Below, piece after piece: positions 7,791 through 16,190 of a stretch of 21,566 nt of DNA; within the stretch, counting starts at the first letter, position 1; every line of letters begins with the position of its first letter. The notes under the pieces were generated by a model. That model searched no databases and was not told the origin of the DNA. It saw nothing but the letters and a program-made list of their open reading frames with translations. Source of the DNA: Dehalococcoidia bacterium (lineage in GTDB: Bacteria > Chloroflexota > Dehalococcoidia > GIF9 > AB-539-J10); contig JAUWOK010000003.1 of the NCBI GenBank assembly GCA_030612165.1, positions 1 to 21,566 on the forward strand, given 5' to 3'. The translations under genes and the position numbers were made by a program.

Positions 7791-8377
7791 ACTTAATACG
7801 AATCAGAGATAGCGCGGCATTTTTCATTACCAATCCTTTTGTTAAAGTGTTGAGCATGAGCAGGATAAGCCCGAATGCGCTGACTCTGATAGGATTGGTA
7901 ATAAATCTGGGGGCTGCTTATTTTGTTGCCATTGGTCATTTTCTTCTTGGAGGGGGGCTAATATTGGTTTCCGGATTGTTTGATCTCCTTGATGGGGCGC
8001 TGGCGCGCACTGTCGGGAGGGCCACAAAGTTTGGTGCTTTGCTTGATTCCACTGCTGATCGGGCTTCGGAGGCGGCCATATTCTGTGGTCTCCTGTTTTG
8101 GGCGAGTGCCAGAGGATTGGATGCAGCTATCGTTCTCACTAGCGCCGTGTTAATTGGTTCGTTCCTTATCAGTTATATCAGAGCCAGAGCAGAAGGGTTA
8201 GGCATGAAGTGTAAAGTTGGCTTGTTTACCAGAGCAGAAAGGGTTATAGTGCTGGCAGTGGGTTTGTTATTGGGACAGGTGCATATCGCTTTATGGATTC
8301 TCGTAGTTTTTATTTATGTTACCGTGCTACAGCGGTTATTTTACGTACAAAAACAAACGGGTGATGAAAGTAATTAA
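7787..8377 (+). CDS. CDP-alcohol phosphatidyltransferase, probable phosphatidylinositol phosphate synthase
   Basis: An integral membrane enzyme of 196 residues with about six hydrophobic segments. It carries the complete family motif D-x2-D-G-x2-A-R-x8-G-x3-D-x3-D, with D66, D69, G70, A73, R74, G83, D87 and D91. These aspartates bind metal and the CDP-diacylglycerol pyrophosphate. The later segment RARAEGLGMKCKVG followed by TRAERV resembles phosphatidylinositol phosphate synthases, which use inositol 1-phosphate; the upstream Ino1 gene would supply that substrate. PgsA-type glycerophosphate transferase is the main alternative. The GTG start at 7787 overlaps the preceding stop (GTGA) with GGGAG at 7771-7775 as ribosome-binding site. 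The stop abuts the purA ATG directly. Confidence 0.88.
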   Translation: MNLIRIRDSAAFFITNPFVKVLSMSRISPNALTLIGLVINLGAAYFVAIGHFLLGGGLILVSGLFDLLDGALARTVGRATKFGALLDSTADRASEAAIFCGLLFWASARGLDAAIVLTSAVLIGSFLISYIRARAEGLGMKCKVGLFTRAERVIVLAVGLLLGQVHIALWILVVFIYVTVLQRLFYVQKQTGDESN

Positions 8378-9685
8378 ATGTCAGTTATAGCTGTTATAGG
8401 AGCCCAGTGGGGAGATGAGGGGAAGGGAAGAATAGTTGACCTTTTGGCTGAACGGGCAAAAATAGTAGCCCGTTTTTCGGGAGGCGATAATGCCGGGCAT
8501 ACGGTTATCAATTCGCGGGGTGAATTCAGGCTACATCTTGTTCCTTCAGGCATTTGTTATCCCCAGACGACTTGTATAATTGGCAATGGAGTCGTTGTTA
8601 ATCCAGAGAAGCTCCTGAAGGAGATAGAGGAGCTTGAAGGTTGTGGAGTGGCTGTTAGCCGTCTTGTTGTCAGCGACCGTGCACATCTGGTTATGCCCTA
8701 TCATATACTTATGGATAAGTTGGAGGAGGAAAGGCGAGGTAAAGGTTCTATTGGTACGACAGGTAGAGGAAATGGCCCTGCTTTCGCTGATAAGGCCGCT
8801 CGAATGGGGATACGGATGGGAGATTTGCGCAAGAAGGCTGATTTTTATGGTCAGTTGCAGGCGATACTTGATCTCAAGAACGCTATTCTGACAAGAGTAT
8901 ATGGAGTTCCGCCTGTCTCTTGCGAGGAAATATACAGAAAGTATTGCAGTTATGGAGACCAATTGTCCCCTTTTATTCGAGAGACCACTTCTCTGATTCG
9001 TCATGAACTATCTCAGGGTGGATTAGTTTTGTTAGAAGGGGCGCAAGGGGCATTGCTTGATCCTGATTTTGGCACTTATCCGTATGTGACTTCGTCCTCT
9101 CCGCTGGCAGGAGGGATATCTTCAGGAACGGGAATAAGCCCCAGAGAGATAGAGCATGTTCTAGGGGTATTCAAAGCTTATGTTACGCGTGTTGGTAGCG
9201 GGCCAATGCCGACAGAGCTGAAGGATTCTACGGGAGACCTCATAAGGAAGAAGGGGAATGAGTACGGTACTACTACGGGGAGGCCACGACGCTGTGGCTG
9301 GTTTGATGCCGTAGCGGGCCGTTTCAGTGTAGAGATAAATGGTTTTGATGATATAGCTTTGACTCATATTTCGGTTTTTGACAAATTTCCATCGCTCAAG
9401 ATATGTACTGCTTATCGATTTAAAGGTGAGAATATCCAGAGCTTTCCTGGTGATTCGAGTATGCTGGAACAGTGTCAGCCTGTTTATGAAGAATTACCTG
9501 GCTGGCAAAGCTCAACTGGTGATATTCGAGAATTTGCCTGTCTGCCTCCGCAGGCTCGCAATTATGTTGCAAGGCTTGAGGAGCTTCTTTCCTGCCCTAT
9601 TAGCCTGGTTTCCACGGGACCAAGGCGCGAACAGATGATTGAAGCCAGGCCATGTTCTATTTTGCACGAAACCGCCTTAAATTAG
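8378..9685 (+). CDS. purA: Adenylosuccinate synthetase
   Basis: PurA joins IMP and aspartate using GTP, the first committed step to AMP. The 435-residue product has the P-loop-like GDEGKG (12-17) with catalytic D13, and H41 in DNAGHT. It also has the IMP/GTP region IGTTGRGNGPAFADKAAR, LLEGAQGALLD, and GTTTGRPRRCGWFD. The usual lysine after GDEGKG is arginine (GDEGKGR), a mild change. It follows the phosphatidyltransferase with no gap, so it is likely the last gene of the inositol-lipid transcript. A 47-base gap separates it from convergent dapA; no convincing terminator was found there. Confidence 0.97.
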   Translation: MSVIAVIGAQWGDEGKGRIVDLLAERAKIVARFSGGDNAGHTVINSRGEFRLHLVPSGICYPQTTCIIGNGVVVNPEKLLKEIEELEGCGVAVSRLVVSDRAHLVMPYHILMDKLEEERRGKGSIGTTGRGNGPAFADKAARMGIRMGDLRKKADFYGQLQAILDLKNAILTRVYGVPPVSCEEIYRKYCSYGDQLSPFIRETTSLIRHELSQGGLVLLEGAQGALLDPDFGTYPYVTSSSPLAGGISSGTGISPREIEHVLGVFKAYVTRVGSGPMPTELKDSTGDLIRKKGNEYGTTTGRPRRCGWFDAVAGRFSVEINGFDDIALTHISVFDKFPSLKICTAYRFKGENIQSFPGDSSMLEQCQPVYEELPGWQSSTGDIREFACLPPQARNYVARLEELLSCPISLVSTGPRREQMIEARPCSILHETALN

Positions 9686-9732
9686 TGCTAAACAGCCGAT
9701 TTCGTTTCAATTGAACTCGAAAAAAAGAGAGG

Positions 9733-10638
9733 CTATCCTTCCTGAACAACGATTGGTAAATCTATAGTGCATTTTTGCAAGACTTCCTGGACGAGCCTGG
9801 TTGATTTTTTATCAAGGTCGGTCAGGGGTAGACGGGGTTTGCCGACGGGAAAACCCAGATAGGTTAAAGCATATTTCAGTGGTATGGGATTAGAGACGAC
9901 GAACAGGGCATTTATCAGAGGCAATAGGTGTTGGTGTAGTTCTGTTGCCTCTTGACTTGCTCCTTGGAGAAACAAACGCATCATTTCTTTTATTTGTTTT
10001 CCTATAAGATGTGAAGCTACGCTGATTGCTCCATAACCGCCAAGAGTCAGGATAGCTAAGGTATCGCTGTCGTTGCCACTGTAAACCAGGAAATCGTCCG
10101 CTGTTCCTTCTACGATATTAGCTATCTGATTAAAATTGCCGCTGGCCTCTTTTATTCCTATGATATTGCCAATTCGACTTAGCTTAATTGTAGTGGCAGC
10201 ATCGATATTAGTGACTGTACGTGAAGGCACGTTGTAAATGATACACGGGAGAGAAGTAGCTCTGGCTATGGCCTTGAAATGTTCCAATAACCCTTGTTGA
10301 GTTGGGCGGTTGTAGTAGGGGACTATCAGGAGGCAGGCATCAACTCCAAGTTTTTCTGCCTCCTTGGTGAGCCATTTGCTTTCTTCGGTACTGTAATTGC
10401 CTGTGCCGGCAATCACGGAACCATGTCCTGCTGTTGCCGATTTAATCTCGGAAAAAAGACGCAGTTTTTCTTCGATAGTGAGAGTGGGTGATTCTCCCGT
10501 GGTGCCGGAAATTACCAGCCCATCACTACCGGAGTCAAACAAAGCTAGAGCTAGCTTCTTGGCTTGCTGATAATCAATTTCGCCTTCGCTATTGAAGGGG
10601 GTAACCATGGCTGTTATCAGTCGGCCCAGTTTATTCAT
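9733..10638 (-). CDS. dapA: 4-Hydroxy-tetrahydrodipicolinate synthase
   Basis: DapA condenses pyruvate with aspartate semialdehyde, the entry step of the diaminopimelate/lysine pathway. The 301-residue TIM-barrel protein shows GTTGES (45-50), YNVPSRT with catalytic Y135, and GIKEASG with the Schiff-base lysine K163, all near the positions of the E. coli enzyme. It is the last gene of the minus-strand run, and its ATG lies within the last codons of asd (8-base overlap). This implies coupling to the enzyme that makes its substrate. Confidence 0.96.
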   Translation of the reverse strand: MNKLGRLITAMVTPFNSEGEIDYQQAKKLALALFDSGSDGLVISGTTGESPTLTIEEKLRLFSEIKSATAGHGSVIAGTGNYSTEESKWLTKEAEKLGVDACLLIVPYYNRPTQQGLLEHFKAIARATSLPCIIYNVPSRTVTNIDAATTIKLSRIGNIIGIKEASGNFNQIANIVEGTADDFLVYSGNDSDTLAILTLGGYGAISVASHLIGKQIKEMMRLFLQGASQEATELHQHLLPLINALFVVSNPIPLKYALTYLGFPVGKPRLPLTDLDKKSTRLVQEVLQKCTIDLPIVVQEG

Positions 10639-11692
10639 AATCGTGCATCTGCCTATTTTCTCTGGGTTTCAGATAACCCAGGTCTATACCTTTTTCGGCA
10701 ATTTGAATGGCATTGAGCGCTGCTCCTTTGCGCAAATTATCTGCTACTATCCACATAATCAGGCCGTTGGGTGACGAAGCGTCCTTTCGGATACGACCTA
10801 CATATACATGATCAGACCCAGCTGTTGCCCATGGCTGAGGATAAAGACTAACGCTGGGGTCATCGAGAACTTTGACGCCCGGAGCTTTAGACAGAAGGTC
10901 CCTTGCTTCTTCAGGCATGATGGGAGAAGTAAATTCTACATTTACAGCTTCGCTATGCCCAAAGTATACCGGGACGCGGGCACAATTCGCAGAAACAAGT
11001 ATTTCTGGAGCATGCATAATCTTTCGTGTTTCGTCTGCCATTTTCTGTTCTTCCCTGGTATATCCGTTATCAAGAAAAACATCTATTTCTGGCAGGATGT
11101 TGAAGGCTATTTGATGGGGATAAACATGAGGGCAAATGCGACGACCTTCCATCACCAGTTTTACTTCGGAAGTCAACTCTTTCAAAGCGGCGGAACCACT
11201 ACCCGATACTGCCTGGTAAGTACTTACTATAATCCGTTTGATGGGGTTGACCTTATGTAATGGGTACAGCGCAACAACCATCTGTATCGTGGAGCAATTG
11301 GGGTTAGCGATGATCCCTTTGTGGTTTGCGATATCCTCTGGGTTTACCTCCGGGACGACCAACGGCACTGCAGGATCCATTCTAAATGCAGAACTGTTGT
11401 CAATAACCACGGCCCCGTTCTCTGCGGCCAGGGGAGAAAGGTGTTTACTGGTATCTGCTCCGGCTGAAAAGAGAGCTATATCGATATGTCGAAATAGCTC
11501 AGGCGTGGCTTCTTCTACGGTGACTTGCCGATGTTTAAAGAAAAGATTTGTTCCTGACGATCGCTCTGATGCCAACAGACGTATTGAAGCAACAGGAAAC
11601 TGCCGTTGTTCAAGTATTTTGATAAATTCCTGACCAACAAGGCCGGTGGCGCCTACTATGGCCACATTAAAATTATTAATTTCTTTTCTCAT
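10631..11692 (-). CDS. asd: Aspartate-semialdehyde dehydrogenase
   Basis: Asd reduces aspartyl phosphate to aspartate semialdehyde with NADPH. The 353-residue product has the nucleotide-binding GATGLVG (14-20), the active-site cysteine C133 in NPNCSTIQ, the segment YQAVSGSG, and RVPVYFGHSE with the catalytic histidine. The last 15 or so residues (beginning LKPREN) extend past the usual end. No good ribosome-binding site precedes the ATG at 11692; a GTG nine codons downstream is possible but would cut into the first strand. It sits between dapB and dapA, 33 bases after dapB. Confidence 0.95.
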   Translation of the reverse strand: MRKEINNFNVAIVGATGLVGQEFIKILEQRQFPVASIRLLASERSSGTNLFFKHRQVTVEEATPELFRHIDIALFSAGADTSKHLSPLAAENGAVVIDNSSAFRMDPAVPLVVPEVNPEDIANHKGIIANPNCSTIQMVVALYPLHKVNPIKRIIVSTYQAVSGSGSAALKELTSEVKLVMEGRRICPHVYPHQIAFNILPEIDVFLDNGYTREEQKMADETRKIMHAPEILVSANCARVPVYFGHSEAVNVEFTSPIMPEEARDLLSKAPGVKVLDDPSVSLYPQPWATAGSDHVYVGRIRKDASSPNGLIMWIVADNLRKGAALNAIQIAEKGIDLGYLKPRENRQMHDYE

Positions 11693-11725
11693 GTTACAAT
11701 TTTTGCAAAAAGGAAAAACTCCTGT

Positions 11726-12520
11726 TCATAATTTAAGCAAAGCATCCAGTCCGTAAATTAACCCTTTGAGACTGACTACTTCTTTCGTTGCCAGTATAAT
11801 ACCTGGCATGTAGCACTCCCTGCTTATGACATTGTGGCTTATGCTGAAGGTTTGTCCGACTCCACCGAAGATAATTTCCTGTTTGGCAACAAACCCAGGC
11901 AAGCGCAGACTATGAATAGCCACGCCATCTATCTGTCCTCCTCTAACTCCGCTGAGAAGTTCCTTCTCTATCTGAGGATAAACAAAAGCTTTACCCCTAG
12001 CCTGCAAGATTGCTCTAGCTGTATCCAGAGCAGTGCCGGACGGGGCGTCAATTTTTTCTGCATGATGCGTTTCTATGATCTCAGTGTGGTCAAAGAACCT
12101 GGCAGCTATTTTCGCAAGATGTATCGAAAGCACTGCCCCCACACAGAAATTTGGAGCCGCTATAGCTCCGATATTGTTATCCTGGCACAAGCGCTCCAGC
12201 TCGGTCAGGTTTTCCTTAGATAATCCTGTGGTTCCTATAACCAGGTTGACATTTGCTTCTGCCGCTATGCGCGCAGCAGCCATAGCAGCTCCCGCATTGG
12301 TGAAATCTATCAACACGTCAGGATGACACTCGTTAAGAAGGGAGCCTAGATTTGCAGAAAAAGGGATCATCCCCCCTGCTTCGGTCAAAAGATATTTTTG
12401 TGTTACCTTTTTCTCTGTGGCTCCTACAAGTTCCAGGGCAGGATCAATAACTATTGCTTTCACTATTTCCTGGCCCATTTTCCCCAGGACACCATTTACA
12501 ACCACTCGTAGAACTCCCAT
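11726..12520 (-). CDS. dapB: 4-Hydroxy-tetrahydrodipicolinate reductase
   Basis: DapB reduces the DapA product to tetrahydrodipicolinate using NAD(P)H. The 264-residue product has an N-terminal Rossmann loop VNGVLGKMG, IDFTNAGA, IGTTGLS, APNFCVGA and the catalytic signature ETHHAEKIDAPSGTA (about 150-164) with H152/H153 and K156. A strong AAGGAGG precedes the ATG. It follows pnp by 96 bases and leads the dapB-asd-dapA set. No lysine riboswitch was recognised in that gap. Confidence 0.96.
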   Translation of the reverse strand: MGVLRVVVNGVLGKMGQEIVKAIVIDPALELVGATEKKVTQKYLLTEAGGMIPFSANLGSLLNECHPDVLIDFTNAGAAMAAARIAAEANVNLVIGTTGLSKENLTELERLCQDNNIGAIAAPNFCVGAVLSIHLAKIAARFFDHTEIIETHHAEKIDAPSGTALDTARAILQARGKAFVYPQIEKELLSGVRGGQIDGVAIHSLRLPGFVAKQEIIFGGVGQTFSISHNVISRECYMPGIILATKEVVSLKGLIYGLDALLKL

Positions 12521-12616
12521 ACTTTCCTCCTTGAATTTTTAAAAAGCGAAATTGATTTGAATTTTTAGTGTTGTTTTTGTGTTTGTTTTCGTACGGGGAA
12601 ACTCAGTGGTATTGAA

Positions 12617-14782
12617 TTACCTTGCCTTGTACGGGCGTTGAGGTCTCTGGTCACGGCGATTAGAAGACGGAGAGTCTTTTACCTGGCTGTCGCGGCCAGG
12701 TTGATAATTTTCTTTGTTTACTGCCTTACACGATAGATTTATCCTTCCCGTATGATCAATTTCAATTACTTTGACTGTTAGTTCCTTCCCTACTTCAGCG
12801 ATATCTTCAACTTTATCAACATGATAGTTAGCAAGCTCGCTGATATGTACCAGTCCCTCTTTTCCCCGGAGAATTTCCACCATGGCGCCAAAATTGAATA
12901 CGCGCGTTACTTTTCCTGTGTAAACGTCCCCGATCTTTGCTTCCTTGGTGATGCTTTCTATTATCTCAATGGCTTTTCGGGAAGCTGCCTCATCATTCGA
13001 GCCAATAATTATAGTTCCGTCATCTTTTATATCTATAGTTGTCTTGGTTTCGTCTATGATAGACCTGATGGTTTTTCCGCCAGGACCGATTACGGCACCG
13101 ATTTTGTCCTGGCTGATAGTTATTTCATACATTCTGGGGGCATACTGATTAAGCTCGGGCCGGCTGGCACTTATGGTCTGCCGCATTTTGTCCAATATTT
13201 CCAGACGTGTCAGACGTGCCCTTTCCAGCGCTTCTTCCAATATATCGTAATTTATGCCTTTAAGTTTAATGTCGAGCTGCAGGGCAGTGATTCCCTGAGC
13301 GGTGCCAGCGACTTTGAAATCCATGTCGCCACAGGCGTCTTCCATGCCTTCAATATCAGTAAGAATGACATAATTATTATCCGCATCGGTGATCAATCCC
13401 ATGGCGATGCCAGCAACAGGAGCCTTGATGGGTACACCTGCATCCATTAAGGAAAGCGTTGAACCGCAGGTACTGGCCATAGATGAGCTGCCGTTGGAGC
13501 TAAGCACCTCGGATACCAGGCGGATAGCATAAGGGAAATCCTCCGCTGAAGGTAATATTGGAGCGATAGCTCGTTCAGCCAGAGCACCATGCCCGATTTC
13601 TCTTCTACCTGGAGAACCCACTCTTCCCACTTCTCCTACAGAGAAACGAGGGAAGTTGTAATGATGCATGAACCGCTTGGTTTCTTCTAAGCCCAATCCA
13701 TCCAGTAATTGTTCTTTGTTCAAGGACCCCAGTGTTGTTATTGTTAATACCTGTGTTTTGCCTCGCGTAAACATGCCCGAACCATGGGTGCGAGGCAGGA
13801 GACCAACTTCACAAGCAAGAGGGCGCACTTCATGTGGCTGACGTCCGTCCAGATGATGGCGATCTCGTAATATTTTGTTTCTTATCCCTGATTTAAGCTG
13901 GGCATCAAAGACGGCACGTATGTCTTCTTCGGGGAAAGAATCTGACAATTCTTGCTTAATATTTGATTTAAGCTCACTTAAAGCTTGTTCCCGTTGTTGT
14001 TTTTCTTTCTGTCCCAGAAATTGATCGAGTTTATCCTCGAACGCGGCAGCAATGCGACTTGATAATTCGACAGGAAATACCCTTGGCTCCACAATCATTT
14101 TAAAGGTGCTGTGAGTCCCTGCTAATTCTTTTTGTAGTTCAATAATTTCCTGGTTGGCATTGTGGGCAAATTTGATTGCTTCCATAATCTGGTGTTCTGG
14201 AGCTTCTTTGGCCACTCCCTCTACCATGACTACTGCATCCTCGGTGCTGGCCACAACCAGGCTAAGCAAACTGTTTTCTGCTTGGGTAAGAGTAGGGTTC
14301 AGTGACAGGGCGTTGTCTATATAGGCAACCCGCACTGCAGAAACTGGTCCCGAAAAAGGAATTTTGGAGATACCTAATGCTGCCGAAGCTCCAATCAGGG
14401 CACAAATACCGGGATCATTTTCTTTATCGGCAGAGAGGGTGGTGATCATGATTTGCACTTCATGAGTGAATTCCTTTGGAATAAGGGGGCGCAGTGCCCT
14501 ATCAATGAACCTGCTGTTGAGAACTGCTTCTTCGCTGGGGCGCCCTTCTCTCCTGATAAAACTGCCAGGAATCTTGCCGGCGGCGTACAGTCTTTCCTCA
14601 TAATTCACAGTTAGTGGCAGAAAATCAACTTTCCCCAAAGGCTCCTTGCTGACACAGACTGTAACCAGCACCATTGTGTCTCCGTAGCGGACGGTAACTG
14701 CCCCATTGGCTAACAGAGCGAATTTACCTGTTTCAATGGTAAGAGTTCGATGGCTTATTGAGCGTGTAAAAGATTGAGACAT
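12617..14782 (-). CDS. pnp: Polyribonucleotide nucleotidyltransferase (PNPase)
   Basis: PNPase degrades RNA 3' to 5' by phosphorolysis and can add tails. The 721-residue protein has two RNase PH domains, seen as YGDTMVLVTV, the phosphate/RNA-binding GSFIRREGRPSE early on, and the second-domain stretches GEVGRVGSPGRREIGHG and SNGSSSMASTCG. They are joined by an all-helical linker and followed by a KH domain (IGAVIGPGGKTIRSI) and an S1 domain (GDVYTGKVTRVFNFGAMVEI). A short arginine-rich tail (RRDQRPQRPYKAR) ends it. It follows rpsO by 19 bases, the classic rpsO-pnp pairing. Confidence 0.97.
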   Translation of the reverse strand: MSQSFTRSISHRTLTIETGKFALLANGAVTVRYGDTMVLVTVCVSKEPLGKVDFLPLTVNYEERLYAAGKIPGSFIRREGRPSEEAVLNSRFIDRALRPLIPKEFTHEVQIMITTLSADKENDPGICALIGASAALGISKIPFSGPVSAVRVAYIDNALSLNPTLTQAENSLLSLVVASTEDAVVMVEGVAKEAPEHQIMEAIKFAHNANQEIIELQKELAGTHSTFKMIVEPRVFPVELSSRIAAAFEDKLDQFLGQKEKQQREQALSELKSNIKQELSDSFPEEDIRAVFDAQLKSGIRNKILRDRHHLDGRQPHEVRPLACEVGLLPRTHGSGMFTRGKTQVLTITTLGSLNKEQLLDGLGLEETKRFMHHYNFPRFSVGEVGRVGSPGRREIGHGALAERAIAPILPSAEDFPYAIRLVSEVLSSNGSSSMASTCGSTLSLMDAGVPIKAPVAGIAMGLITDADNNYVILTDIEGMEDACGDMDFKVAGTAQGITALQLDIKLKGINYDILEEALERARLTRLEILDKMRQTISASRPELNQYAPRMYEITISQDKIGAVIGPGGKTIRSIIDETKTTIDIKDDGTIIIGSNDEAASRKAIEIIESITKEAKIGDVYTGKVTRVFNFGAMVEILRGKEGLVHISELANYHVDKVEDIAEVGKELTVKVIEIDHTGRINLSCKAVNKENYQPGRDSQVKDSPSSNRRDQRPQRPYKAR

Positions 14783-14801
14783 GACGTTCTTGTTCCTCAG
14801 A

Positions 14802-15068
14802 TTACCTTTTCAGACCTAATCGGGAAATTAAAGAAAGATAACGTTCGGCATCTGTCTTTTTAAGATAGACCAGGAAGCGTCGACGTCTCCCTATTACCAT
14901 AAGCAGTGCACGACGAGTATGATGATCATGACTATGTTCCTTCAAATGTTCTGTTAGCTGGATTATCCTCTCGGAAAGTATTGCGACCTGGACTTCAACG
15001 GAACCTGTATCGCTCTCTCCACGTCGGAACTGAGTTATAATATTTTCCTTCTTCTCTTTTTGTAACAT
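14802..15068 (-). CDS. rpsO: Ribosomal protein S15
   Basis: S15 is a primary 16S rRNA-binding protein of the 30S subunit. The 88-residue product shows the family core GDTGSVEVQVAILSERI-like segment (here ESDTGSVEVQ), the helix HLKEHSHDHHTRRAL and the C-terminal RRRRFLVYLKK. I chose the ATG at 15068, preceded by GAGGA, which gives the normal family length; a longer frame from 15107 adds 13 residues with no family match. An extended -10 promoter lies about 30 bases upstream. Confidence 0.96.
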   Translation of the reverse strand: MLQKEKKENIITQFRRGESDTGSVEVQVAILSERIIQLTEHLKEHSHDHHTRRALLMVIGRRRRFLVYLKKTDAERYLSLISRLGLKR

Positions 15069-15095
15069 AGTTTCCTCTATTCGATAATGTCGGGG

Positions 15096-15104
15096 ATTAT
15101 AGCA
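15096..15104 (-). promoter_or_regulatory. Extended -10 promoter for rpsO-pnp
   Basis: On the minus strand TGCTATAAT combines a perfect -10 hexamer with the TGn extension. No good -35 sits 17 bases upstream, which extended -10 promoters do not require. The start site would fall near 15090, about 20 bases before the rpsO ATG. Confidence 0.55.
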
Positions 15105-15186
15105 CAATCCTCAGGCAATTGCATTTCAGACCAAGAACAAACAGCTTTCTTTTTAGACATTTTAAAAAATATCAAGTAATGAAACT

Positions 15187-15987
15187 TTAACAGTGCTGAA
15201 TGTCTTTGAGGTGGCAAGGATAGCTACCGCCCGGAGCGCAGACATTGATGGTTTCCCCTTTCCTTTTTCCCATGATAGCAAGGCCCAAAGGGGAAGTAGT
15301 GGAAATCATTCCTTTACGGGGATTTGCTTCCCTGGTATCCACCATAATGTAACGAAATTCTTTGTCGCAAGACAGGACATGAAGCAGTATGACATCTCCG
15401 ATTTGAACGCAAGAGTTAGTCTGCTTCTCTTCCATGATTTTCGCTTGTCGCAACAGCGATTCCAGTTCCTGAATTTTTCCTTCCAAATGGGATTGTTGTT
15501 CCCGTGCTGCGTCCAAAGGGGCATTTTCACGAAAATCTTTGTCGGCGGCAGCGTTGCGTATTTCTTCGTTTATCATGGGACGCTGGCCCTTGAGGTGCGC
15601 CAACTCTTTCTCAAACTCCGCGTATCCTTCGGTTGTTAATGTTACCAACCGTTCTTGTTTAAAGGAGGTGGTCGTTTTGGCGGCAGATGACTTCTTGCTT
15701 CTGATAAAACTGGATAATTTTGACTTGACCAGTTTTTTGTCGTAAATATAAGAAAGAAAAGATTTAGTCCAGAACACACTTGAGGGGAAAGCTTGTCTGG
15801 AATACCCAGACACATCAGACTTATCAACGTCACAGGCTTTTCTATCCAAACCAACCCATCGGATGAACCTGTAGACCTCTGCCTGTGCCTTTATTCTATC
15901 TTCTAAAGGCAAACCACATAAAAAGCCTGTAGCTACCTCGCCCAGAGTGGAATTATGATTGCAGTCATAACCCACCGGTAAATCCAT
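15187..15987 (-). CDS. greA: GreA-type transcript cleavage factor with an N-terminal SAM-like (recombinase core-binding-type) extension
   Basis: GreA enters the RNA polymerase secondary channel and stimulates cleavage of backtracked RNA. Residues about 114-266 form a complete GreA: an N-terminal coiled coil with the acidic tip DFRENAPLDAAREQ (D151 and E154 match the catalytic tip acids), then an FKBP-like domain with SPLGLAIMGKRKGE. Ahead of it lie about 100 extra residues (LGEVATGFLCGLP..., VYRFIRWVGLDR, then FLSYIYDKKLV) whose pattern recalls the N-terminal core-binding domain of tyrosine recombinases. The total of 266 is far above the usual 155-160. No recombinase catalytic residues are present. 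The start is uncertain: GAGGA abuts the ATG at 15987, and a GTG four codons on could be used. A strong promoter directly precedes it. Confidence 0.88.
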   Translation of the reverse strand: MDLPVGYDCNHNSTLGEVATGFLCGLPLEDRIKAQAEVYRFIRWVGLDRKACDVDKSDVSGYSRQAFPSSVFWTKSFLSYIYDKKLVKSKLSSFIRSKKSSAAKTTTSFKQERLVTLTTEGYAEFEKELAHLKGQRPMINEEIRNAAADKDFRENAPLDAAREQQSHLEGKIQELESLLRQAKIMEEKQTNSCVQIGDVILLHVLSCDKEFRYIMVDTREANPRKGMISTTSPLGLAIMGKRKGETINVCAPGGSYPCHLKDIQHC

Positions 15988-16002
15988 TCCTCATTAAGGC
16001 TA

Positions 16003-16032
16003 ATGATAGAATAAAACGTTGTGCCCTGTCAA
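16003..16032 (-). promoter_or_regulatory. Strong promoter for greA
   Basis: On the minus strand a perfect TTGACA (16032-16027) is followed after 18 bases by TATCAT (16008-16003, five of six). The start site would lie near 15996, leaving only eight or nine bases before the annotated ATG. Confidence 0.7.
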
Positions 16033-16158
16033 ATATTATTGAGATTGTAAACGCAGGGAGTCCTGTGTCCGGTATTTTGTCGGGCGAATACGACATTGTC
16101 TACAAAGCGGTTTCCCCTGGATTGTGTTCTTCTAAAACGTCATGATTAATTTATGGTA
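16033..16158. other. Divergent spacer between the greA and SRP RNA promoters, no gene seen
   Basis: Within the 520 bases between greA and rsmA, this part lies between the divergent greA and SRP RNA promoters. I see no coding frame with a ribosome-binding site and no clear repeat. A 108-codon minus-strand frame covering 16132-16458 is explained by the SRP RNA. Confidence 0.5.
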
Positions 16159-16187
16159 TTGCTGTAATGTTTTCATATTGGTAATAT
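16159..16187 (+). promoter_or_regulatory. Candidate promoter for the SRP RNA
   Basis: TTGCTG (16159-16164) and TAATAT (16182-16187) are 17 bases apart. The predicted start, near 16193, coincides with the 5' strand of the terminal helix of the SRP RNA, which supports the call despite only moderate hexamer matches. Confidence 0.5.
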
Positions 16188-16190
16188 TTA

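Noticed and set aside
9686..9732. TTTCG...CGAAA inverted repeat between purA and dapA as a bidirectional terminator
   Set aside because: The stem is interrupted and short, and no T-run follows it in either direction of transcription.
12521..12616. Possible lysine riboswitch before dapB
   Set aside because: The gap is only 96 bases, too short for the lysine riboswitch aptamer, and shows none of its conserved segments by eye.
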